Assembly (NCBI GenBank): GCA_963573315.1
Contig: OY752150.1
Location: 372,001 to 436,000, forward strand
From: Entomortierella parvispora
Lineage: Eukaryota; Mortierellomycota; Mortierellomycetes; Mortierellales; Mortierellaceae
DNA: 64,000 bases
Direction: 5' to 3'
Below are positions 12,013-21,074 of this stretch, piece by piece. The translations under genes were made by a program, and so were the position numbers. The notes under the pieces were generated by a model, which worked only from the letters and a program-made list of their open reading frames with translations, had not been told where the DNA came from and made no database searches. Position 1 is the stretch's first letter; every line of letters begins with the position of its first letter.

Positions 12013-12093
12013 CGTCAACAGCAGGATTTGAACCTGCGCGGGACATCCCATATGATTTCGAGTCATACGCCTTAACCGCTCGGCCATGTTGAC
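12013..12093 (-). tRNA. tRNA-Ser(CGA)
   Basis: The 81-nt sequence folds into a cloverleaf. The acceptor pairs GTCAACA with TGTTGAC, with G as discriminator. The D-arm region is TGGCCGAGCGGTTAAGGCG (box A). The anticodon stem TATGA/TCATA encloses the loop CTCGAAA, giving anticodon CGA (codon UCG). A long variable arm TGGGATGTCCC is typical of serine tRNAs, and the T-arm GCAGGTTCAAATCCTGC holds box B. No intron is present. A TTTT terminator follows directly. Confidence 0.95.
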
Positions 12094-12149
12094 TCTGATT
12101 TGACGTGTTTCGCGTCAGATTATTCTATAAATACCATATAACGTCATGT

Positions 12150-12166
12150 CACGTGACATACACGTG
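12150..12166. promoter_or_regulatory. Pair of CACGTG E-boxes one helical turn apart
   Basis: Two CACGTG hexamers at 12150-12155 and 12161-12166; the first lies in the perfect 10-bp palindrome GTCACGTGAC. They sit about 57 bp upstream of the tRNA-Ser 5' end and downstream of the Q-rich gene. CACGTG is the site bound by bHLH factors of the H/E/R class. Function is inferred only. Confidence 0.35.
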
Positions 12167-12269
12167 ATCAAAATGCGCAGGTGCGCTAATGCGCTTGGCC
12201 TTGGCTTCGCCCAACAGGTTGACACCGAGATACAAAAGAAACACGAAGACCCATTGGACTTTATTCCAA

Positions 12270-14138
12270 CTATGATTGCGGCTGTTGCTGTTGCTGCTGG
12301 GGAGGCTGCTGCTGCTGGTCAGCCCAGGAGACAGAGGGCGTTCGTATATGGTTCAGTGTTGGCGATCCCAGCACTACTTGTGAGTTTTTGCTTTGACTAA
12401 TAATGACAATGAGATCGGTCAAAAGAAAAAAAAGAGAGGGGACAGCAGGAGACAAGATGTAATGATGTTAGATTGAAAAAGAGACATGGATAATTTCTCA
12501 TAGTTTTCTTTGTTTGCGGTGGTCTCTCATACCGAGGTCTTCCTTTTGGTCTTGGTGGACTCTGAAACTCTTGTTGCTGGTGTTGCTGTTGAGCTTGTTG
12601 GGCCTGTTGTTGCTGAAGGAACTGCTGCTGCTGCATCATGATCTGTTGTTGCTGTTGAGCGTATAGCTGCTGCTGTTGCGCTTGGCTATGTGGCTGTGTT
12701 TGAAGCTGATGCATCATCTGGGGGTGCATTTGTCCTGCATTGAACGATGGATTCATTCCTCCCATGGTCATCAAGCCCGCCTGCATAGCCTGCATCGTGT
12801 TCATGGTTTGCATGGGTTGCATCAGGGAGCTGGGAGAGATAAATCCGCCAGGCATTATTGACGTCGGCAATGATCCTGCAGCTTGTCCTCCCATAAGAGG
12901 ATTCATTCCAGAGTTGACGTGAGGATGTTGCTGTTGCTGCTGTTGTGGATGTTGCTGCTGAAGCTGTTGTTGTTGTTGTTGTTGTTGGAGCTGCTGCTGT
13001 TGAAGCTGATCTTGCTGTGTTTGTTGTTGTTGTGGAGCCATGGCCGATGCAGTATGACTTGATGGTTGTCCAGGGAATGGCGCTCCTACCGGTGGAGGAG
13101 ACATGAGCGGGTTGGCTCTGTTAGGCCCTGGTCTGTTCAGGGCTGGGTTCAGCGTGGGCGACATCAAATCTCCCTGACTGGCGTTCCTTCCACTCTGAGT
13201 GCTGCTCGCCAGACTGTTTGTACTGGAGTTCATAGCGCCCGTCTGGCTTGCTCCGACGACAGGCGTGGTATTCTCTTCCTTGATGCCTTGTGAAGCTGGT
13301 GCAGAGGGTGTTGATGTTGAACCAGCTGGGGTTCCATCTCCTGTCGCCAAGGGGCCATCCTGGACCGTTTGATCCGATCCAGAGCCGCTAGCAACCTTCT
13401 CAGCTTCTGTTTGAGCTTGGTCCGAGTTCTCGGATTTCTCTGGTATTGATGTTGACGACTCTGGCCTAAATCGAAGAGAAAACGCGGTTGCACAATATAA
13501 GCCAAATGATCACACTTCCCTTCAAGAAGAGCAAGTAAAAATCTTACTCAGCAGCGTCGGCCTCAGTATAGCCGCTCCAGTACAGTTTTGAAGCGCGGTC
13601 AACATGAAAAGTTCGCGTGGACGGGCAGAGATAAGGTCCGCGGCTCTTACGGGCAGCAATCAGCAGCTTGTTCCAGTCTAGAAGGCATAAAGGCACGAGG
13701 TGATGAGTGCACTGTCCTGTTTTTTGCCATCCAAAAGTTCATGGTCTTTTTTTTTTTTCAAGAAGATTGCAGATGAACATACAAGAGGAGTCCTTGATCG
13801 CGCCATGCTTCCTCATCTCCTTTCGTTGTGCTGTTAAGGTTCAAGACAAAGACGCGCATGCGAACACTGTTAGCAATGCTGGACTGTTGAAAACAGACAA
13901 TATCCAAAAACAATGTTCACTTGCCAACATTGATGTATTCTCGAGGCTTTCGAGATAGGTCTGCAAGAACTGTGGTTGTGGTGGTGAGAGTAATGGTTCC
14001 AGTGGATGTTGGTGCTGGAATCAGGTCCAAGGCAGGCGACTGCTGGCGAGATGAATGGGACTGGGAGATAGTCCGCGAGTGATGTCGTTTATGTGAGGTG
14101 GGAAAGCTCAATCCAGAAGTTGCAAGCTCGTCCTTCAT
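12270..14138 (-). CDS. Glutamine-rich protein of unknown family with a conserved-looking basic core
   Basis: Encodes 483 residues in five exons: 13925-14138, 13783-13830, 13548-13677, 12533-13465 and 12270-12396. Phases agree only if intron 1 is a GC-AG intron (donor G/GCAAGT). The N-terminal 70 residues are Ser/Thr/His-rich. A short ordered region at about residues 72-131 (QRKEMRKHGAIKDS, then YWNKLLIAARKSRGPYLCPS and ASKLYWSGYTEADAAE) is basic and aromatic and looks like the functional core. The rest is low complexity: Ser/Asn/Pro-rich, then long CAG/CAA-encoded glutamine tracts, a GRPR motif and a final Q-rich tail. Composition suggests a nuclear transcription or chromatin protein, but I do not recognise the family. 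It lies 207 bp beyond the eRF3 stop codon, in the same orientation. Confidence 0.72.
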
Positions 14139-14345
14139 GATGTAGTTGATTGATTCCCGAGTTCGGTCGAGGTTGCGTCGAGACGGATGCGGATCAATCA
14201 GTCGAGGGCTGACAGAGACGGATGCAAAAACAATGCATGGGGTTTTTTTTGTCGGGTTGGAATTTTGAAATTTTTGACGAAAGATGTATTTCCACGTGAT
14301 AGGTCTATTTTATTTTATTCCAACTAGTTACTCGATATTTCTCTT

Positions 14346-16436
14346 TTACGCCTCAGCAAAGTGGAGCTTGGTGATCTTGCCAATGGCGACAGTGCGTCCT
14401 TCGTCACGGAGGGTGAAGCGGCCCAGACGGGCAGCATCAGCAAAAGTTTCCACGCACAATGGTCCAGCAGTCTCAATCATGACAATACCCTGCTGGCCCT
14501 TCTTCAAGAACTGTGGAGGCTTCTTGGACTTGCGACCAGTCTTCTTGTCAATCAAGTGGATCATAGCCGAAAGACTGATCTCTTCGATCGCATTATGAAT
14601 GTGGAGAACAGCATTGTATCCAGCGCAGATGATGTTCTTATGGTCGAGAATTCCCAACATGGCCTCAAACTTGGAAACAACATGGATGGGGTTCTTGGGA
14701 CTACACAAAACGAATCCAATCATGATATCCTAAAAGATCACAAATGAAATAGCGACAGGTCAGTGACTAGTCCATACACAGAGTTTGTATTATTCCCAAT
14801 AGCTTTAGTCGTCATGAATACAACGCTTACCTCCTCCTCAATTCCACGAAGACGGAGGCGAATGTTATCACCGACGGCAGCCGCTGGAATCTCCTCCTCA
14901 ATCTCGTTAAAGATGGCCTGGACTTCAACCTTGACAGAGTTGGGCATCATCAGGAGATGGGAGCCCTTCTTGATAGAACCAGCCTCAATCTTTCCGACAA
15001 CAACAGTACCCATATCCTTATACTTTTCGCTGATGGGCATGCGCAATGGTGCAGTCAAATTGCGGTCGGCAATCTTGAGTCCATCCAAAAAGTCCAACAG
15101 GGAAGGTCCCTTGTACCATGAGCAGTCCTTGGGGTCAATTCCCTTCTTGATGTTGGCGCCAGTGAATCCAGAGACAGGCATGAAGGTGACATCGGTCTTC
15201 ATGTTATATCCGTTGGCCTTCAAGAAAGGGGAAAGCTTTCCAACACACTCGTCGTATCTCTCCTTGGACCAGTTGACAGTGGGGTCGTCCATCTTGTTGA
15301 TGACGACAATGAGCTTGTTGACTCCTCCGCTCTTAGCGAGCTGGGCGTGCTCTCTGGTCTGTCCACCGTTTTCGAATCCAGTCTCGAACTCTCCCTTACG
15401 GGCAGAGATAACCAATACAGCGCAGTCGGCCTGAGCGGCACCTCCAATCATGCTGGGGACATAGGTCTTGTGTCCTGGAGCATCCAAAATGGTATAACGG
15501 CGAGCATCGGTCTCAAAGTAAGCACGTCCACATTCGACAGTCTTGCCCTATTTCGCAGAATAAAAATACGCGTCAGAATACCGATCGCTTGGTGGTTTTC
15601 ATGACTCCAGATCCGGTTCTGCTTCGTCTACCTTGGCGCGCTCCTCAGCGTTAGTATCCAAGGCCCAAGACAAGTACCAAGAGTCACGTCCGGCCTCCTT
15701 GGCATCCTTCTCGTACTTCTCCAAAGTTCTCTTGTCAATCATTCCCGAGGCCTCACTATATGATGTGGAGAGATGACGAAGGTTGATATCCATTGATTAG
15801 TGCCACAGGAACTCATCGAGATCACGTTCAAGGACAAGTATATGAAAGCCAGACGTACAGAATACGACCTCCCATGGTGGACTTTCCAGCATCGACGTGT
15901 CCAATGAAAATGACGTTGACGTGCTCCTTTCCGAAGAACTCGGTCAAGACCTCCTGATCAACTTCATCCTCCTCCTCAACTGGAGCAGCGGCAGCGGCAG
16001 CGGCAGCAGCAGCAGCAGGAGCGGGCTTGGGGGCCTCAACCTTCTTTTTGGGGGCCTCAGCAACTACGGGCTTGGGTGCTGGCTTAGCAACAGGAGCGGG
16101 TGCAGCAGCAGCGGGCTTGGGGGCAGGAGCAGCAGCGGTCTCAACGGTCTTGTTCAAGACAGCTTTGGGAGGAGGGCGGTTGAAATCGATTCCAGAGGAA
16201 GCAGGTGCGGGGGCAGGGGTGGTATCGAGGGTCTTGTTCAAAACCGCGGCAGGAGGAGGGCGGTTAAAGTCGATTCCTGAGGACGCTGCGGGTGCGGGGG
16301 GAGCAGCAGCAGCAGGCTGGGGCATCCATGAGGGAACGAAGGGCTTTGCAGCAACACGGGGGGTGAAGGAGCCAGCGTTGGGGTTAAGGCTCAGTCCCGA
16401 AAGCTTGGAGGTGTTGGAGTCGTTCTGATCGCTCAT
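14346..16436 (-). CDS. SUP35: Translation termination factor eRF3 (SUP35)
   Basis: Encodes 600 residues in four exons: 15859-16436, 15632-15755, 14831-15547 and 14346-14729. It is the GTPase partner of eRF1 at stop codons. The N-terminus carries a PAM2-type motif (SLNPNAGSFTPRVAAKPFVP, about residues 16-35) for binding poly(A)-binding protein. It is followed by two near-identical 18-residue repeats (residues 52-69 and 80-97, core SSGIDFNRPPP and AVLNKT) and an Ala/Pro/Lys-rich M-like region. The GTPase core has GHVDAGKST (179-187), DAPGH (256-260) and NKMDD. The C-terminal barrels carry SPKNPIHVV, RKSKKPPQF and LGRFTLRDEGRTVAIGKI. It is assigned to eRF3, not eEF1A, because of the long N-domain, KTYVP after DAPGH and the VNWSKERYDECV insert. 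Unlike yeast Sup35 the N-domain has no Q/N-rich prion region. Confidence 0.97.
16146..16283 (-). repeat. Duplicated 18-codon unit in the eRF3 N-domain
   Basis: Two copies (16230-16283 and 16146-16199) encode SSGIDFNRPPP-x-AVLNKT with one residue different, separated by a short Ala/Pro linker. Within-gene duplication of a probable binding motif. Confidence 0.8.
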
Positions 16437-16632
16437 GGCTGGAGGAGTGATGCGATGGGGATGAAGAAGCGGTGATCCGATCAGTGCACTGCAAGTTGGC
16501 CTTTGAGGCTATGGCCAGATTTTTTTCATTTTGTAGGGAAAGCGATAAATGCACATTCGGTGACGAATTTATTGCCCTTTCGAGTCTGAGAAAGGAAGGA
16601 AGGCCTTGCTCTTCGACACTCAGCAACCAGCC
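16437..16632. promoter_or_regulatory. Shared divergent promoter of SUP35 and RED
   Basis: Only 196 bp separate the two start codons. Both genes serve basic gene expression (translation termination, splicing), so a compact bidirectional promoter is likely. No individual element is clear. Confidence 0.5.
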
Positions 16633-18692
16633 ATGTCGAACCCGATGCCGCCGCCAGACTTCAAGCCTCCCGCCGAGAAGAAGGATGGAGGGTGAGTCAA
16701 TACTATGCCCCACAAGAAAACCATTGAATGCCCCCAGTTGCTGATGCTTCCATTTCTTCTAGACTAAGCCAGGACGATTTCAGAAAACTGCTCGCGACGC
16801 CACGAGCTGCGCCCGGAGGAGCAGGAGGGATCGGCGGATCTTTCACAGGAGGGGGAATGCGTGCTCTGGGTATGGCTAATAGGACAGCTCGTGCCCCTGT
16901 TCCACAGACACCTCGATCTTCTGAAAGCAGTTCAAACAAATGGAAGCACAAGAAACAATCTCAAAAAACCCCGGCCAAAGAAGCCTCGGCTGCTGGATCG
17001 AGGTACAGAGACAGGGCAACCGAACGTCGGCAAGGAATCAACCCGGATTATGTCGAAACGGAGCAAATTCTCAATACGTTGGAGGGAGCTGCAGCAGATG
17101 TAGCTCCCGAAGTTTTGTACGAACAGTCAAAATATCTCGGAGGAGACAGAGAACACACACATTTAGTCAAAGGTCTGGATTTCGCACTTCTCAACAAAGT
17201 ACGTCAGGAAGGTCAAGAGGACGACCTCGATGCCGAAGCAGCCATGGACTTGGACAAAGTGTTTGAAACAGTGGAGAAGGCGAAACAGGAGGATACAGCG
17301 GAGACCACAGTGATAGAGGCTAAACCAGAGATGGAAAGTATCCTCGCCAGTGGCATTTACAAGTATGCGATTGAGGAAGCAGGGAAGAAGCCGCCAAAAG
17401 TGAACGAAATGTTTATCCCTGGCCGAACTGTTTTCGTCTTTCAAGTTCCAATAACCACCAAAAGCAAGAGATCCAAAACTGGCGTTGTCGAAGACGATAA
17501 TCCGTTTGTGGTACCTACGACTGTTGTGCGGAGCAGAGCTGACGTGGATCAGAATCAATCAGGAGAAGTGGAGAATCCAGAGAATGACATGGTTATGAAA
17601 AAAGTCTTGGATGTCCTTCAAGCCATCAGAACCGGAGAGCGAAAGGCAGGCGAGCTAGAGGCAGAGATGAAAGCAAAGAAAAAGGCAGCAGCAGCAGCGG
17701 CGGCAAGGGCAGCTGCATCCAAGATACAAACGGAAGATACCCTACCACCATTACGACCTGATCTGGATGGAGACGACATCTTTGCAGATGCTGGAACAGA
17801 CTATGTCGTCGAACCGGCCTATGCTCCGACTTTATCAGTCCCCGAGGCCACAGCAGATCAGGGACCAATGGTGGGACCTGCCAGACCCGACGATGTTGAT
17901 ATGAGCAATTACTTTGATGAAGACAGCGACGCCGACCAAGAGGATGGCGAGGATGAGGCTGCGCCATATGTCGATGAAAGCGCTGTCGATCCTGATGCTC
18001 CTGTACTTGGTCCCACGCGACCCTCGGACGGCGATATGACTGGCTACTTTGACGAAGACAGTGAGCAAGAGAACAGTGATCAAGACGAAGAAGATCAATT
18101 TCTGGCATTGGCAGATCAAGACAGGAGTAAAGACCGTGAGGAACTTGCAGCTGCGAATTCCATGTACACCACTCCATTGAACGAGAATGCGTTGCCACGC
18201 CGTAAGCCTACACTAGAAAGCATGGATGTGGACGAGGATGCAGACTATTATTTTGCTTATGGGCTCGGTACAAGTGGGCGAGGTCTTGGCAGCACAGCTT
18301 ACGACTCGGATGACGACGAAGATGAAGGCCAGTCAACAATCCTTATCGACAAGGGCACGCACAAGAACAAACGCGCACAACTCGGACGGTTCGACTTTGA
18401 CACAGAGGAGGGTTTTAATCGATACAAGGACACTGTCGAGGTTATTCCAAAGACATCTTTTCAGTTTGGCGTAAAGATGAGCGAAGGCCGAAAGACCGGT
18501 AAATGGGATGATGGCAAGAACAAAGGTCTGAGTAAGGACGAGAAGCTGGATCGAGACTGGCAACGTATCAGTCGTCTGATGGAAAAGAACCGAGGTGGAA
18601 AAGGAGACACAAGTTCCTCTGGTGGGAATGCTGGCGGCGGTAGTAGTGGAGGAGGAGACAACCGTGCCAAACGACGCAAAAACAACCGATGA
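16633..18692 (+). CDS. RED/IK spliceosome protein
   Basis: Encodes 662 residues in two exons, 16633-16691 and 16763-18692. RED is a spliceosomal B-complex factor that works with SMU1 in splice-site activation. The N-terminus LSQDDFRKLLATPR is the hallmark of the RED_N domain, followed by YRDRATERRQG and NPDYVETEQIL...KYLGGDREHTHLVKGLDFALLNKVR. The middle is low complexity, with an Ala/Lys coiled stretch and two acidic repeats (GPARPDDVDMSNYFDEDS and GPTRPSDGDMTGYFDEDS). The C-terminal RED_C domain has PKTSFQFGVKMSEGRKT and KLDRDWQRISRLMEKN, and the end is Gly/Ser-rich and basic. Exon 1 encodes only the first 20 residues. Length and domain order match the family. Confidence 0.95.
17860..18075 (+). 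repeat. Two copies of an acidic GP-x-RP...DM..YFDEDS module inside RED
   Basis: Two units about 40 codons apart, each with GP(A/T)RP, then DM and YFDEDS. They are probably acidic interaction motifs arising by internal duplication; a similar motif is not obvious elsewhere in the protein. Confidence 0.6.
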
Positions 18693-18886
18693 AGAACCTG
18701 CACATGTAACATATCTAAATACAATAATTCAAGCATTCAAACAAAAAAAAAGAAGGAAATCCACGTCACAGAGAGAGCTTTTGATTTTGTCCACGTGCTA
18801 CATGAATTTGACGGTTGGAAGGCACAAGGACACATCTTGACCTCATCCCCCTTCAACTCTCCTCATCCAAATCACACATTTTTACG

Positions 18887-20784
18887 ATGAAGGCGAGACC
18901 CAACTCAGTCTCGGTGCTACCATCCCACCACTCACAGTTCAAGGACAAGCCCATGCTAGGTGCCGATGCTACCAGCAACGCTGTTACTGGACGTTTGACC
19001 CTGCGCAAGGTCATTCTCGGTGCAGGTGGCCTTCTTTTTGTCTACATCACTCTCACCACCATCTTTGGCCCTGGCCCCGAGCATCAGCGCAAGGGACCCA
19101 TGCAGCTGCGTCCCGAGAGCGATCCTTATGGAGATTCCGTACCCAAGGTCGACAACAGGAATGGTGTTTACAATAACAATAACAAAAACCATGAACAGAA
19201 GGAACCACAGCCAGAGCCAATCAAGCTCACACCGATCGAGGAGGAGGAGAACAAGATTGCCTATGGAAGAGGGGAGCCCAAGGAAGATGGAGAGAAAAGC
19301 GAAGTGGAGGCGCCCACTGTCGATGACGAGGGAGATGCCTCTCTTGACGCCGATTCAGAGGAGGAGGAGGAGGTGACGGAAGAGACAGAATTGGAGAAGG
19401 TCACTAAAGCCCGGTTAGCTTCACCGGCCAGCTACCCCGAGTTGTTGTCAGCCAACCGTCGTGAGCGTGATTACGCAGTGGCGCTGATTGTGAAGGAGGC
19501 CGACCTGGCCTTGAGGTCGACCAAGGTTTACTCCGTGACGAACAAGGACCAAACTGCCCCTTCGGGAGACATTCATGACTACCTTTCTTTGTCCAAGTAC
19601 TACTGGCCCTCCAAGACTAGCGAGAACGGATTGCCATATGTTCGCAGGGATGGTTTTGTCAATCCCGAGATTGAGACAGTGGAGGATTACCGTCTCTTGC
19701 GTACCATGATTCGTGAAGTTCACATGATGGGCATGGCGTATCACTTCACGGGCAATTCTTCCTATTCCAAGAAGTGCGCCTACCGTCTGCGCGAGTGGTT
19801 CTTGGACGAGGCAACATATATGAAGCCCAACATCAACTATGGGTCTCTCCAGAAGGGCAAGAAGTTTGGTGTCCGCACTGGTGTGTTGGATATGTTCACC
19901 ATCTTCCGGTAAGTTTTTCTGTCTGTGTTCTTGTGCCCAGGATATCTTGCGGTGATCACTGCCCATTTTCAAACATCTGGTGGTGGGTGCGAGGATAAAA
20001 ATAGCCAAAGATCCAAAGAACGCTAATTTTACCTTTGTGATTCTTCTCTCTTATTATCGGGAACAAAACAAACAGAGTCTTTGACGCCCTGCACTACCTC
20101 AAGCAAGACCCTGAGTGGCCTACGGATCTGATCCCTTCTCTGCAAGATTGGTTCAAACAGTATGTCAAATGGCTCAACACCTCTGCTTTGGCCAGACTGG
20201 AGCGCGAGGGCAACAACAACCACGGCACCTACTATGATGTTCAGGTCATTGGCATTTATCTTTTCCTTGGACAAAATGACGATGCTCGTGCCGTCGCAAA
20301 GACTGCTCTCAAGACCCGTATCGATGCCCAGATTGAGGCTAGTGGAAGGCAGCCCGAGGAATTGGCTCGCAAGACATCCTGGTACTACTCTGTCTTCAAC
20401 CTCCAAGCCCTCATGTCGCTGGCTCGATGGGGCGATGATGTGGGCGTGGACATGTGGAACTATGAGGGACCCGAAGGTCAGTCGATCAAGAAGGCCGTCG
20501 ACTTCCTCTTGCCTTATTCTCTCAAAAACGGAAAGGACTGGCCCGTGGAGAACATCAAGGGCTTCGAGATGGCCGATTACCTCAAGTGTCTCCAGATCGC
20601 TTATACTATCTGGGGTGATGAAAAGTACTTGGAGGCTATCAAGATCCTCGAGCCCCCTGTTCGCGCACGTATGGACGCTGGCCAACTCAAGACTATCAGT
20701 ACCTACATGTGCGATTTGAGTACTCTTTTGGAAGGCAGCCGCCGTGGTGGACAGGGCATGATCTGGCACTGGTGCCTTACTTAA
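18887..20784 (+). CDS. Type II membrane protein with alginate-lyase-like (alpha/alpha-toroid) domain
   Basis: Encodes 576 residues in two exons, 18887-19908 and 20076-20784. The ATG at 18887 is chosen because the upstream in-frame codon is TTG. A short cytosolic N-terminus precedes one membrane helix (about 42-60, VILGAGGLLFVYITLTTIF), then an acidic, disordered stem (about 90-190) and the catalytic-type domain. The domain matches the alginate-lyase superfamily: VKEADLAL, VTNKDQTAPSGDIHDYLSLS and YYWPSKT...GLPYVRRDG, FLDEAT, then NNNHGTYYDVQV, whose Asn-His pair is the catalytic signature, and WYYSVFNLQALM. Topology places the domain in the secretory lumen or outside the cell. Substrate is unknown: fungi make no alginate, so glucuronan or another uronate polymer is a plausible guess. 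Confidence 0.85.
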
Positions 20785-21074
20785 AACCACACCTCTCCCC
20801 TCAAGTTTCTCTCATTCATTTATCCATCCTACATATCCAAAAAAAGACCTCACTTCAACCTCACCCGTTACGATAGAATAAACGACTACGACCATTTTTT
20901 TTTTTCTTTTGGTTCTTCTGTTGTCATTTCGATCTAGCGGAATCTGGAAAAAAAAACTGACAAGCAGGTGCATCTTTGGTAGCAGACGATGGGATGGTGT
21001 CAACATGTACTTCAATAGTAAGTAAAACACAGAGTCACGGTAATATGGGTATGGCACTAATGAATAGAGTATGG
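20785..21074. other. Convergent 3' region
   Basis: The lyase-like gene (+) and the ANP32-like gene (-) end towards each other here. Short A/T runs are seen, and no gene. Confidence 0.5.

Noticed and set aside
14763-15434. 223-codon frame antisense to eRF3 exon 3
   Set aside because: Shadow of a strongly biased, conserved coding exon; no family features.
17626-18198. Arg/Leu-rich 190-codon frame antisense to RED
   Set aside because: Shadow of the RED repeats and acidic stretches.
20029-20790. 253-codon frame antisense to the lyase-like gene
   Set aside because: Lies wholly over exon 2 of a well-supported gene and shows no domain.
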